A stretch of DNA of 64,000 bases from Gadus chalcogrammus (GCF_026213295.1 NC_079426.1:25207079-25271078), one strand, 5' to 3'. Counted from the stretch's first letter, positions 10,501 to 22,299 are shown. Notes: generated from the letters alone by a model not told the origin. Translations and numbers: made by a program.

Positions 10501-12751
10501 CAGTGGTTTTCAAACTGTGGGGGGCGCCAGAGTTCTTCAGGGGGGGCGCGACGTGAGAAAAAAATAAACCCGAAAAAAACCCTGAAAGACATGATTCAAA
10601 TCATCAGTCGTACTTCAACTGTAGAAGTAACATAACCAGTGCTTAATTTGTCAAGTGGGAGCTCCCGGAGCGCTGAGGACGAGTAGAAAAAAAGCGAAGG
10701 GGGGGGGGGGGGGGGGCTCTGGTGGGCGCTTTCGAACAACCCACACTTATTTAGTCAACATCGCAAGAAATTAGCCTACTAAAGCCTCGTGAATGGGGAT
10801 GTACCCAGAAAAAATAGTAAACATATGTTAGGTTGGAGAGACACACAGCCACACGTTATAAAGTTTACCGTTGTTTAAGCGATCAGCTGCGTACTAACAG
10901 TTGAGGAATAATGTCATGCACTCGCAGGTGCGTCATTGAGTCATTGTACGTCAGCCCATTCTGATACACCTACTTCTAGACATTCGTAACTCATTCCTTT
11001 TTCAACCGTTTACCATCGTTCAAACCATTAAACAAATCTACACACTTGTATCTTCAATACTATCTAAACGGAATTTTGATAGCATTTATACTTTTTTCAG
11101 AATCACAGTTTTAGTTTCAAACCGGCGTCGTTTTCAGTTGCTTATAATAATTTAGGTCACCATAGCAACGCCGGTAAACAAACCCCGCCGAATAGTCGAA
11201 TCTCTGGACTGAAAAGGCAGATCTGATTCGACTCAGAAAATAGGCTCTGTGCACAACTCTAGAAGCGAACTTCCGGTGTCGCCAGGTGTCGGCATACTAG
11301 TTTTCGGTCTACTTCCCGTATCTGTTACCACGGCAACTATAAATAGTAAAAAGATGGAAAACCCAACCAAACAACGGAAATTTAATGTTAGAAGACTTCA
11401 CAAGCTTCAACGGAGTAAAGGCGGATCAAACCAACACTGCTGTGTACAGTTGTGCTCAGCTTCCAGCCGGTAACACGGGCTGGTGTGTGGGAGCGAAGAG
11501 AGAGACCGGCGAGTCCCGAGCCTTGCTCCGACCCCGAAGAGCCTGAGCTACCCGTTCCGATGGTCTTAGACCATGAGTACAGTGCTACTAGTACAGTGTG
11601 TGTTGACCGTGAGCACTACAGTGCTATACAAAAAGAGACATTTGTGGAGTTTGAGGCAATGTGAAGCTGGTGTGTTTGTGTCTGTGTGCGGCTCGCGTGC
11701 TTGCACTGTGTTGGGGCCGTGGTGGGCGCTCTCGGCTGGAGCTTTCTGCGTGTTGTGGTGGCTGATGAGGAAAGTGCGCTTGTGTGTACATTTGTGCTGT
11801 TTTTTTAATTATACATGTTTGTATTGATTAAACATATGACCTCAGCTAAATCCCCCAACGGACACTGTTATAAAAGAAACAGGCGTATAACGGTTTGTTT
11901 ATAACGGTTGGTTTATCGCTAGCTTTAACATACACTCAAGCTGTGAGGCTTCTCTGATTTCTTCATGGACCTGTGGCACAATGCTCCGATAATCACCTCC
12001 GATGTTCCCTTATCTTTGCTAGACACTAAAAAATGGACACACGTTGGTACAGTTAGTACAACAACGGACAGTTTTAAATACAGAAAAAAAATGTTGTCGC
12101 TAACAAATGTTCACTAAAAAGCCGGTAGTCTGTTACCTACCCTCAAAGTTATGCAAATAACTCGAAATATAGATCTTAAATCCTTTTTCCCGCTTGCTTG
12201 TAGGTGCAAGGGAACTAGCACCAACAATGCGGTGAACATCATTAACATTTATTGTCGGTAGGTCTTGGAGACATCTAGAAAAGCCAGACATGTTCACGCT
12301 ATGGACTGGGTCAGTAAGTAGACCGGAAACTAGAATGCCAACACCGCCAGTTGACTTCCGGGTTCTAGTGCACAGAGCCTATTCAGAGTCGGGGACCCTG
12401 AATTAATCTGTAAACTGGCAGTTTACACAGATTAAGATGTTCAAATGTATTTAAAAAAGGTTAAGCTAAAACATGCTTAGATAAAGTTGTTAAATTGTGT
12501 TGTTTAAAAACGCAAAAAGATGTAATGTTTCAGAAATATGTTTAAAAAATATGTTAAAAAATTTGTTTCAAATGTTTCAAAAATATGTTCCAAATGTTTT
12601 AAAATTATGATCGGAGATGTTTGAAATGTGTAAAATAATTAAAATAGCTTTCAAAACACAGGTATTTAGAAAAAAAATTGGGGGGGGGGGGGCTCAGCTG
12701 AATTTTTTTCTCTGAGGGGGGGCTCACTCTCTCACATTTTGAAAACCCCTG
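10501..12751. mobile_element. hAT element, 2.25 kb, with a nested insertion
   Basis: Ends are CAGTGGTTTTCAAACTGTGG and TTTGAAAACCCCTG. The 8-bp target CCATAGAG is duplicated (10493-10500 and 12752-12759), and the uninterrupted sister copy of the host repeat near 9955 shows the empty site. A second, 978-bp member lies in reverse orientation at 62750-63727. No hAT transposase is visible, so it is non-autonomous. Its extra length over the sister is mostly explained by the element at 11241-12381. Confidence 0.9.
11241..12381. mobile_element. THAP-type DNA transposon (ISL2EU-like), internally deleted
   Basis: Absent from the sister hAT copy at 62750-63727, so it is a later insertion. The termini TAGGCTCTGTGCAC are inverted at the two ends; a TA target is possible. 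Just inside the left end the plus strand encodes KGGSNQHCCVQLCSASSR, the start of a THAP-like C2CH zinc finger. Just inside the right end the minus strand encodes a methionine-initiated frame beginning MSGFSRCLQDLP. Two start regions pointing inward, with a THAP finger in one, fit an ISL2EU-type element that lost its middle. The superfamily call is inference. Confidence 0.55.
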
Positions 12752-13249
12752 CCATAGAGCATCCGGTCAATTTTCAAAATAAAACACAATACTCAGCTCA
12801 TGTAACTTCACATCAACATTATTACATCATGACCGGTGGGTCTCAGAGGGTCGGCAACATTGAAGACGAGAGACTCATTGTCGAAGTTCAGCAACATGAA
12901 TGTCAAATGTCATTTATGTACCAAATCATCCTTTTTATAAGGAAAATGTCAGAAAGGACAAAGCGTGGCATTTAATTGCAATCGTTTTGGGAGTGGAAGG
13001 TGAGTACATTAGGTTTAGAATTATCGCGTGATCTCGTGATCTCGTGATCTCGCGTGAATACTGGCGGGCTCGCAAGGCAGCGCTACGCTGCCGTTACGCG
13101 CCCGGTAGGAATGGACGCAGGGCAGAGGACGCAGCCGTTCCGCGGCGCGTACGCGTCCGGTGGGATCCCGGTGTAAGCAGGGCAGAGTCGCAGCCGTTCC
13201 GTACCGCAGGCCGTAACGCGTCCGGTGGAAATGTCGATCTATGACATTC

Positions 13250-16200
13250 ATATGATCATAGGATATACATTTAGGTATCTAGGCAACAAACGGAGAGGAC
13301 GCTGGCGCTGTCTGTTCGCCGCTTTTCCAAGCAATTTTTGGGCCAATTTTGGCAAAGTTACTTAAAAAGTGATTTTTTGTTGACATATTATCTCTACTTG
13401 GTTCCCTGCAAGCTACATCAGCGACGAAAAGCAAGCTTATGGACTGTCTTTAGTTGTTCCAGTGTTATTGTGTTATTGTGAAGAGCCGTGTAGCTCACTT
13501 GTTATTTTGGTTTCCCTAGTAACGGCTAAAAACAACGGCTAAAAACAAGTAGCCGATGTGACATTTTCCTGGTCACTGCTGGCGTTTTTTTTCGGCGATC
13601 CTGGTGAGGAATATGCCCTGGTCAACCTGCTAAGCTGTCTCTACTGTCTCGTGGATTTTCTGCACTGCCTCCCAGCTCTTCCCCAGATGCGTCGGGTCCG
13701 TACCTAGCTGCTAACAGGCAAACATCACTCAACATCAGGTTCGATGTTGACGTACTTCGCCCCACAGCTGCTGAAGTACAACAATCGCTCCATCCCACCC
13801 TGTATTTCCACCATTAAGCAGCTAGGACTATTGCGTAGACCTCGATATATCCACAGAGGCTCAGGGAGAAACTTTATTTATGGTCAGCCTGCCGGCTTCA
13901 TCACATCCATTAGGTCCGCTGAGACGGCTGAGGGCAAAAGACGTAACATCGCAAGATCCCCGCACTCCCGGCTGGATTGATTTCATGTAGTGGATTCCAA
14001 CCTGCGCGGAGTGGATTTTAAGGCTCTGCGACCTGTACAGAGAATAACTCCACAGTCACTGGTTAAATTTGAACTTTTCAACACTCAATCCTTGAATAAT
14101 AAATCCAGCTTGATTGAAGAGCATATCAGGGAAAAAGGACTTGACTTCATGTGTCTAACAGAAACCTGGCACCAGCCAGAGGTTTACTCTGCCCTAAACG
14201 AAGCCTGTCCCCCAGGCTACAGTTACTTGGAGGCAGCCCGCAGAACTGGACGCGGTGGTGGCCTAGCTGTCATCCACAAACAGGACCTGGAGTTGTCCCC
14301 CATGGTGCTGCCTACAACTTCCTCCTTTGAATGTCTTGCATTCACATGCAAGCCCCCCCATCCCATGACTGTTCTACTCATATACAGGCCCCCTAAACCC
14401 AACTCTGCTTTCATCCCGGAAATGTCTGATCTCCTCACAACACTCTGTACTACCTCTGCCAATACCATCATTCTGGGTGATTTAAATATTCATGTTGACA
14501 CCCCCTCATGCCAGCCCGCTGCTGATTTTCTTCAGCTGCTAGACTCCCTCAACCTACAACAACATGTTGATGCCCCCACACACTCCAGAGCACACACAAT
14601 TGACCTGGTCATCTCAAACTCCGCCCCCATCAGCAACCTACAGGTCTATGATCTTGGCGTCTCGGATCACAGAGTTGTGTCAATGGAGCTCCCTTTTCCT
14701 TCCTCCCACACCAAACCAAAGCGGCAGATCCACTTCAGGAATGTGAAAAATATCAACATGGATGCCCTGGCCCTGGACCTTCAACATCTCTCCTCTGGCT
14801 CAACTGACTCCCTCTCTGTTGCTGACTCAGTGGACTTATACAACCAGTCCCTGAGCAGTCTCCTGGATCTCCACGCCCCCTTAACATCGAGGTCAGTCTC
14901 CTTCTCGCGCTCCGCACCCTGGTACACCAGTGAACTACGTACAATGAAGGCTGCTGGGCGTGTCCTTGTGCGGCGACTCAAGGCCTCTGGTCTGACCGTT
15001 CACAAACAGGCATACAGGGAACACAGGAGGGCATATGCTGAAGCCCTGAATAATGCACGGTCCAGGTTCTATTCCGCAATAATCAACAATAGCCCTGGTA
15101 ACTCCAAACAGCTCTTTTCAACTGTCCATCACCTTCTCAAACCCCCTTTACCATCCCAATCTGATGTCACCACGGAGAGGTGCAACATGCACATCAACTT
15201 TTTTAAACAAAAAGTGAATAACATCCGCTCACACCTCTCCATCACTACTGCCCTGCCCCTTCAAACTGCTGACCCACCGATTGACTCTGTCCAGACCCTC
15301 TGCTCCTTCTCCAGCATCACAAAGGAAGAGGTGGAGGACGTCATCAGGAAAATGAAGCCATCCACCGGTGCACTAGACCCCTTCCCTACAGCTCTGCTGA
15401 AGGCCAACATCTCTGCTGTCTCTCCACTCATCACCAATATCATTAACCACTCCCTCCTGGCCGGCCATATCCCATCTGCATTAAAAACTGCTGTCATCAG
15501 ACCAACATTAAAAAAACCTACCCTTGATCCAGAAGTCCTCTCCAACTACAGGCCCATCTCAAATCTCCCATTACTGTCAAAAGTTCTGGAAAAAACAGTT
15601 GCAGCACAACTCCAGGATCACCTCATACAACATCACTTGTTTGAAAAATTCCAGTCTGGTTTCCGCTATGGCCACAGTACAGAAACAGCCTTGGTCAGGG
15701 TCACAAATTACCTCCTGATGGCAGCAGACACCGGCTCCCCATCTCTCCTCATCCTCCTGGACTTAACAGCTGCTTTTGATACGGTTGACCACAATATTCT
15801 CCTTCACCGCCTGCAATACACCATTGGACTATCAGGAAATGTAAAGAACTGGTTCACCTCGTACCTCACTGACAGAACTGAGCACGTTGCCCTGGGCAAA
15901 GCAAAATCACACACCAACAACGTCACCTGCGGTGTCCCCCAGGGCTCGGTGTTGGGCCCCACACTGTTCTCACTGTACATGCTCCCCCTGGGTAGTGTCA
16001 TTAGCAGGCATGGCTTGTCTTACCACTGCTATGCTGATGATACACAGCTCTACATCAGGACAACCCCCACTTCTTCTGCCCCTCTGCCAACATCCACACT
16101 GACCACCTGCCTGGAGGAGATAGAGGCGTGGATGAAGCTCAACTTCCTACAACTTAACAGCCATAAAACGGAAGCCATCCTTAGTGGCACGCCACATCAG

Positions 16201-16977
16201 CTCCGCTCCCCCACCATCACCAATATCACCTTCTCTGGCAAAAACATCCCCCTTTCCACATCCGTCACCAACCTCGGTGTTAAAATGGACCCACAACTTA
16301 ATTTTGACACCCACATCAAACACCTCTGTAAGACAGCTTTATACCACCTCAGGAACATCGCCAAACTCCGCCAATCACTCACCCTGGCTGATGCAGAGAA
16401 GCTCGTCCATGCCTTTGTCTCCTCCAGGTTGGACTACTGCAATGCACTCCTCATTGGGATCCCTGGCAAGAGCATCCAGAGGCTCCAATACATTCAAAAC
16501 AGTGCTGCCAGGGTCTTGATGAGGGTGCGCAAGCATGACCACATCACCCCCATCCTGAAATCACTGCACTGGCTCCCTGTCTCACTCAGAATTGAGTACA
16601 AGGTCTCCCTCCTCACCCACCAGTGCCTTCACGGACTTGCCCCCCTCTACCTTCAGGAACTCCTCACCCCCCCGACAAACTCACGTACACTCCGTTCAGG
16701 ATCCACTCACACCCTCCAAACCCGACATACGAAGCTGTGCACCATGGGTGATCGGGCCTTTTCTGCTGCTGCCCCTAGACTATGGAACGCCCTCCCTGAC
16801 CACCTGAGGGCTCCACAGACTACAGCTCTTTTTAAACGGAACCTCAAAACCCATCTCTTTAAAAGAGCATTTAGCTAAACTTTCTTTGAGGTTCCCCCCC
16901 TTTTTAATAGTTTTTTGGTATTTTTTTCTCTGAAGCACTTTGAGATTCTTGAATATAAAGTGCATTATAAATAAAAT

Positions 16978-17024
<47 letters not shown>

Positions 17025-17030
17025 TACCAT
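13250..17030 (+). mobile_element. L2-type LINE, near full length
   Basis: A 5' region of about 450 bp precedes a long ORF, followed by a 3' UTR ending in the sequence AAAGTGCATTATAAATAAAA and an (ATT)n tail (16978-17026). That tail is typical of fish L2 elements. It sits in intron 1 of chrna1 in antisense orientation to the gene. No target duplication was identified. Confidence 0.85.
13744..16878 (+). CDS. L2 ORF2: apurinic endonuclease plus reverse transcriptase
   Basis: A 962-residue open frame (13990-16878) encodes the L2 polyprotein that copies the element by target-primed reverse transcription. The endonuclease comes first, with FNTQSLNNKS, LTETWH, GDLNIHVD and the catalytic SDHR motif about residues 25-235. 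The reverse transcriptase follows with LLDLTAAFDTVDHN, GVPQGSVLGP and the catalytic YADD box (about residues 440-720). The C terminus LFKRNLKTHLFKRAF is the L2 ending. The frame is also open upstream from 13744, in the same phase, interrupted only by one TGA at 13978-13980. Either translation begins after that codon or a single nonsense change shortened the protein. The rest is free of stops, so the copy is young. Confidence 0.9.
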
Positions 17031-17551
17031 CATACTACCAGGGTCTTTTAGTTGATCACACTTTATTTGAGAACCACTGAGACAACTTATGTTATTTTTT
17101 TTATATTTTGGCCAGAAAAAACATGATAGTAGTGGGTAGTTTTGTATTTGGTCCGTAATGTCTGTTGGAGGAGCGCTGCTCTGCTATATGGGCTCAGAGA
17201 GGGACTGTAATGGGGAACAATACTCAACCACCTCTAAGGGGGAAGCAATTGTACAAAAATAAATGAATAAAGAACTATTCAGGCACCAAGTTTGTAACTC
17301 GTAACTTGTAACTTGTAACTGTGCATACGTAGATGATGTAGACGATATAGAAGATCAAGTATAAATATTCAGTCCCCATGCTGTATGCCTGATAGCAGAC
17401 TATAGGAGCAGCCTTCAATACATTCAACTGAACATTTGCATGATATGTAATGTGTCAACTAACTCCTAATCAACTCTCTCTCACACCACACACATACACA
17501 GACAGACACAGACACAGGCACACACACATTACAAACATTACACACACTTAC
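17031..17551. other. chrna1 intron 1, first 0.5 kb
   Basis: Contains a short CA-rich tract (about 17480-17545) next to the exon 1 donor; no other feature recognised. Confidence 0.5.
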
Positions 17552-17600
17552 CGGGAAGTAAACTTAGGATCCATGCCAGAAAGATCTGGCGAGGCATCAT
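17552..17600 (-). CDS. chrna1: chrna1 exon 1 (signal peptide)
   Basis: From an ATG at 17600-17598 the minus strand encodes MMPRQIFLAWILSLLP and the first base of a glycine codon, then a consensus donor gtaagt. A basic residue followed by a hydrophobic core is a signal peptide. Splicing to exon 2 completes the glycine and gives [12 protein letters not shown], the expected start of a receptor alpha-1 precursor. A second in-frame ATG follows immediately (17597-17595). No upstream coding was sought beyond the first ATG. Confidence 0.8.
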
Positions 17601-17817
17601 AGTGGCAGCAACCAGAAACCAAGAGGTCATTAGATATTCAAAAAGTGACCTCCCAGCTCAGTTCATGGAGCCACCGTCCACTCCTGTTCCTGAGGCCGAA
17701 GTGCAGGAAGGGTCAAACTCGTAGTACTGGAGCACCACCCTCTGATGGTGACCCCCACCCACCCCCCGCCTCACGCACCCAGCCCACTGCATCGGCACGG
17801 AGGACTGTGAGCGATGC

Positions 17818-17819
<2 letters not shown>

Positions 17820-17854
<35 letters not shown>

Positions 17855-17875
17855 GGGGGGGGGGTGGGGGGGGGT
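17820..17875. repeat. (TG)n followed by G-rich tract
   Basis: About 15 TG units followed by runs of G, in the chrna1 5' flank. Confidence 0.9.
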
Positions 17876-17877
17876 GG

Positions 17878-17883
17878 CAGCTG
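17878..17883. promoter_or_regulatory. CAGCTG E-box upstream of chrna1
   Basis: A perfect CAGCTG lies about 280 bp upstream of the chrna1 start codon. E-boxes of this type bind myogenic bHLH factors and drive muscle receptor subunit genes. Whether this one is used is inference. Confidence 0.3.
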
Positions 17884-18002
17884 CCTTGTTGGAGGTTGGG
17901 CAGGATTGTGTGTAACAGCAGGCACGGTGTGGAACAGACTGGATATTACGGCGCCATCATATCCGTTACAAATGCTCTACCGGGGCAACTGCTGGCCTCA
18001 CG

Positions 18003-18114
18003 GCAGACAGACGGACGGACAGTGAGATGGAGAGACAGACAGCCAGACTGACGAACAGACTGACGGACGGACGGACGGACGGACGGACGGACGGACAGAC
18101 AGACAGACAGACAG
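18003..18114. repeat. (GACA)n/(GGAC)n tetranucleotide array
   Basis: Alternating ACAG and ACGG tetramers. Confidence 0.9.
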
Positions 18115-18117
18115 CAA

Positions 18118-18385
18118 GTGGTACGGGAAGAGAGAGAGGGACAGGGAGCAGGAATAGAGAGAGAGACAGGGAGCGGGAATAGAGAGAGACAGGTAGCGGG
18201 AGCAGAGAGAGAGACAGGGAGCAGAGAGAGAGAGACAGGGAGTGGGAGCAGAGAGAGAGACAGGGAGCGGGAGCAGAGAGAGGGACAGGGAGCGGGAACA
18301 GAGAGAGGGACAGGGAACAGAGAGAGAGACAGGGAACAGGGAGAGACAGGGAGCGGGAACAGAGAGAGAGACGGGGACCGGGGAA
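18118..18385. repeat. ~22-bp purine minisatellite
   Basis: Roughly ten units of the type GAGAGAGACAGGGAGCGGGA with length variation; all purine apart from single C positions. Any open frame through it is low-complexity. Confidence 0.85.
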
Positions 18386-18397
18386 GGGAGATATTAA

Positions 18398-18889
18398 ATG
18401 GGACCTATTATGCTTTTTCGACTTTTATGACCTATAAACGTTATCATGTTTGATAGACATGCTTAACCATACACAAAAAACTATGTAGATTTTCGGGAAA
18501 CTCTTCCTCTCATCTGGGAGCTTTCAGCATTCTCTGTCAACTCTCGGTTTCGTCCTTCTCCGCCCCCTAGCCCCCCTCCTGCCAACCAAACTCCGTTATG
18601 ATTGGTTACCTTCCTTGAAGCCCGCAGAGCAGGGCAGATTTGACCAGGCATATGGGGGCGTGGCAGGAGTGCCTCTACGTAGATGATTTCACGGAAATGT
18701 GAACAAGTGAATCTCAAACGTTGTCCCGAGTGTTTAGCGCTCTGCACAGCCACCCCAGACTGTCAGCAGGGAATACGTCGAAATGCATGTTCGTCATTAT
18801 TTGAGACTTTAGTATGGTTAAACATGACTATCAATCATTATAACAACGTTTATAGGTCATAAAAGTCGAAAAAGCATAATAGGTCCGCT
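18398..18889. mobile_element. TTAA-flanked MITE
   Basis: Inverted ends over at least 40 bp start GGACCTATTATGCTTTTTCG and run through GACTTTTATGACC. TTAA flanks both sides (18394-18397 and 18890-18893), consistent with the Kolobok/piggyBac type of target. The interior is about 490 bp with no transposase. Confidence 0.85.
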
Positions 18890-18893
18890 TTAA

Positions 18894-19560
18894 GGTAGAG
18901 GATGTTGAGGGACAGACTGAATGTTAAGAAGCACCAGACTTGGGACAGACAGAGTGACAGACAGCTGAAAGCTGAAGGCAAAACACACGGAGACAAGGAA
19001 TGCATCATCTAAATATAATGTGGTATGTGTTTGTGTGTGTGCGCATGTTTGAATTTCTGTTTTTATTAAACAAAGCTTGTTCTGAGAACATGCATTTTTT
19101 AAGTGTAAATGTGTTGGATGTCAAATCAACCAAATGAAATCTGGACAAATCGGTGCCAATCATTCCATTTTAATTTACTCCATGACTCATGTGTCAATTT
19201 TCTTTTCAATTAAAGCATTAAAATCAACTTCATAAAAATAATCGCATCCACAAACGATATCTGATGTACATGTCTTATGAGGTTGACCACTGGGTGGCAG
19301 TATGAGACTGATGCGTCACAACCATGGAGTTCACGACAGAGCACAATGTTGACCGCATACATTCATTCCAACCCATTGTAAATAGGCATGGTGGTTCTGC
19401 TGATTGGTGGTCATTCTGCTATAACTCTTCATCATCGTGTTTAGCTCCCATGGAGAACTTAGCAGAATTGACAGTCTCAGAAAGGACAACAGAACAAGAG
19501 AACGACGGAAAGATAGACCGATGTGTTTATATAATATTGAATATGTATAATACATGAAAT
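18894..19560. other. No gene recognised
   Basis: Intergenic sequence with short GT-rich stretches; no supported coding or paired repeats. Confidence 0.4.
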
Positions 19561-19570
19561 AATTGGTAAT

Positions 19571-19855
<285 letters not shown>

Positions 19856-19859
19856 GTTC

Positions 19860-20660
19860 CTCTTAAAGACCGTCTGATTCTGATTAGGACGGAGGAGAGT
19901 TCATAAATATTTGCTGGAGATAATGTCAATATAAAAGAAAGCCTTCAAAACCATAAATACAGGAATATGTTGGACACATGTTGGATCACACAAAGTTCAG
20001 CATGCCAGGAGATGGAGGAAATGATCATAAAATTAATATAGTGGGGGAGAGGGGGGGACAGAAACACACACAACCAGCAGTCTTCAGGATAAAGCTGAGG
20101 ATGAGCATGAGGCTGTTGTGTTGTGAGTCACAAGGTGACACTGTCCTTGCCCCATGCAGAGGAGAATGGACGGTAATGTTGTTTTCCTCATGATTATGCA
20201 GCTCTGCGTTTGTATCCTTCACTGTCCAACAGAAACGGTGAACTGGAAATAAGGAAGGCTCCACTTTTAGTGTTATTTATAAAGGTAACAACAGTTATTG
20301 TGTTGCAGGTCTGTAGCCTAAAATACAAAGAATATCTGCTGCTGTCATTTAGGAATGTTTTACCTTTCATTTAAAATGAACGGGTTTTATGATAAAAGCA
20401 TATTTTCCTTCACCTCTCTACTGCATTCTGGGCACTGGAGGTCAGAACTGCATTCTGGGTAAAGAGGGTCAATCGTTTGATCTGAAGTTCCAAATGCACA
20501 TTTCAAGACATTTCAAGACTACGTTTGGGAAACCGGACATTGCTGCATGACCAAATCTTTTAACCGAGCAGCTAATAAAGTGGGCTGAGCGATTTGGGAG
20601 CGTGTTGTAAAGCCCTCCTTAAAGCTCCAATAATGCTCATTGTTGACTGTGAGCAGGATA
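19860..20660. other. No gene recognised; contains a 29-bp Harbinger fragment
   Basis: Non-coding. The 29 bases at 20520-20548 are identical to 22271-22299, the 5' edge of the Harbinger transposase exon. Confidence 0.4.
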
Positions 20661-20899
20661 AGTCACCTCAGACCTGGGGTCATATTCATAAAGCTGTGCG
20701 TGGGATCGCTACTAAAAGCGTACGTACACCCAAAAGCCAAGTATGGCGTGTGCCAAAAAATATTCAGACTTATAAAACCCTGCGTACGCACACCTCTAAG
20801 CAATCTTTGCTTTATAAATCACAGAGTGTCTACAAGTGTGAGCAGCTGAATCAGCTTCACATTCCGCCCTGTTCACAGCCATTTTTAACCATAAATGGT

Positions 20900-21385
20900 C
20901 AATTATGCCTTGTCGGAAACAATGGCAGAAGGACTGAGAAAAGCAAAAAAGCGAAATTTGGTGGAGTGGAGACACTTGTGGGTGAGGTGGAGGCCCGAAA
21001 AGTAGTTTTGTTCGGTGATCACGGGACTGGGATCACTAACAACAAAAAGCAGAGTGAGTGGCAACATGTTGCTGCAGCAGTGAACTCTGTCAGTGGCACG
21101 GAGCGCACAGTCCCAGAATTAAAAAAGAAGTGGTCTGACATAAAGTACATATTTTTATTAGCACATGTTTATAATTGATTGCTCAAATGTTACTGATCGT
21201 ACAGTGAAGATCGTTAATTACAGGTGGATGCAAAGCGGAGGCTGTCCTCACACCGCCAGAGCTTGACTGCAACTGGTGGGGGAGGGGTCCCAGTACTCCT
21301 GACCAAACACCAATTGACACAAAAGTAGCATCCATAATTGGCACCGCAAGCGTGAGTGGCATCGTGTCCGAAAGGGAAGGAGACA
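20900..21385 (+). pseudogene. Harbinger Myb/SANT-like DNA-binding protein
   Basis: The frame ending at 21178 contains KFGGVETLVGEVEARK, then TNNKKQSEWQHVAAAVNS, then VPELKKKWSDIK, the tryptophan-bearing helices of a Myb/SANT (trihelix) domain. In active Harbinger elements this partner protein brings the transposase to the ends. A second exon appears to start at 21223 after a TTACAG acceptor (VDAKRRLSSHRQ), but the first exon's expected donor is altered and stops follow, so I call it broken. Confidence 0.6.
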
Positions 21386-21595
21386 CTGACAACACAGAAG
21401 AACAAAGTAAAGCTGATTTCTGTTTTTTATAGATTTTTTTATTATTATTATTGATCATGCATAGTGCAAGCTATTTTGCTTGTGCGTCATCCAGAGTCAA
21501 GGGTCGGTTGGGAGGAGGACGATGATGCCGGCGAGGGAAATTGCCACAATATTAAAAGATACTGTGAAAAAATGAACCTTGAAGTTGTCTTAATT

Positions 21596-22299
21596 TCATA
21601 AACGCCGCATGACATCCACAAATACTCTTGCACCCTGTTGAAATCCCACTTGCCTCAGAGGGGGCTCGGACTCCGGGTCAAGCTCGGGGGGAGGGAGGAC
21701 GGAGGGGAGAGGGATGTCGTTCCGCTGGGACGAATTGTGCCGCACCCCGCAGGCTCTTATAATGCTGCACACTTTGGCAGGCTGGTATAAAAGCCTCCCG
21801 CCCGACGCATCCAGAGCGCGCCACCGGCACTTCAGGAGGCCGATGGCGCGCTCCACCACTGACCGAGCACGGGCATGGATGTCATTGTACCTATGTTCCT
21901 CTGCGCTGTGCGCGTTCAAAATCGGGGTGAGGAGCCAGCGTCTCAGGGGGTATCCACTGTCACCTGCAAGGCAGAAAATCATTAGTTATGTCAAGAACCA
22001 CAATGTTACATTTTTCCTCTCTTTAAAACTCACCTAGTAGCCAGCCATCCCGCCCGCGCCTGCCTGTAGTTTGTTCCCTACACTACTGTGTGTCAGAATA
22101 AAGGAATCATGTGTTGCACCAGGCCAACGTGCCACTATGTTTGTTAAGACCATATGGGCATCACATATAACTTGAAAATTAATAGTGTGCACGTGCTTTC
22201 GGTTGACGTAAACAAACTCATTTTCAGATGGAGCCCGTATAGCAATATGAGTGCAGTCAATTGCGCTGATTACGTTTGGGAAACCGGACATTGCTGCAT
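21596..22299 (-). pseudogene. HARBI1-like transposase, 5'-truncated
   Basis: Two minus-strand blocks encode a DDE nuclease. The first (22291-22034) has MSGFPNVISAIDCTHIAIRA with the first catalytic aspartate, then WPGATHDSFIL with the second. The second (21982-21596) has GDSGYPLRRWLLTPI and RARSVVERAIGLLKCRWR with the catalytic glutamate. An intron-like gap of about 50 bp separates them. The N-terminal helix-turn-helix half is missing beyond 22299, so this copy cannot be active by itself. Confidence 0.75.

Larger units (their letters stand above)
9664..13232. mobile_element. Nested cluster of GC-rich TIR transposons
   Basis: Inverted ends of the type TTCCACCGGACGCGTTACGG occur as left ends at 9664, 9689 and 10247 and as right ends at 10213, 13091, 13147 and 13211. 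The simplest reading is one complete ~540-bp copy (9689-10232), a second copy (10247-13110) of the same family, and an outer shell of further ends. Copy 2 matches copy 1 until 10500, is broken by a hAT element, and resumes at 12752. The interiors are non-coding. Confidence 0.7.
5977..17600 (-). other. chrna1: chrna1 gene span, exons 1-4 (5' half of the gene)
   Basis: Four minus-strand exons join in phase into the start of a muscle-type nicotinic acetylcholine receptor alpha-1 subunit, the ligand-binding subunit of the neuromuscular junction cation channel. Order and sizes are exon 1 (49 coding nt, signal peptide), exon 2 (143 nt), exon 3 (45 nt) and exon 4 (110 nt), matching the usual organisation of this family. 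Intron 1 is about 10.8 kb and full of transposons, intron 2 is 420 bp, intron 3 is 74 bp, and intron 4 runs at least 5.9 kb to the window edge. Exons for the Cys-loop, four membrane segments and the C terminus are not in the window. Alpha-1 rather than another subunit is chosen from the DEVNQIVTSNVRLKQ and [16 protein letters not shown] blocks. One splice acceptor (exon 4) is non-canonical. Confidence 0.85.
20670..22299. mobile_element. Harbinger element with convergent Myb-like and transposase genes
   Basis: A Myb/SANT-like gene on the plus strand faces a HARBI1-like transposase on the minus strand, the usual two-gene layout of PIF/Harbinger elements. The left end near 20670 has the sequence GGGGTCATATTCATAAAGC. 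The right part is cut off where gypsy sequence begins, so the element is incomplete. Confidence 0.75.

Noticed and set aside
17645..18025. 126-residue frame upstream of chrna1
   Set aside because: Crosses a (TG)n/G-rich tract with no recognisable domain; lies in the gene's 5' flank.
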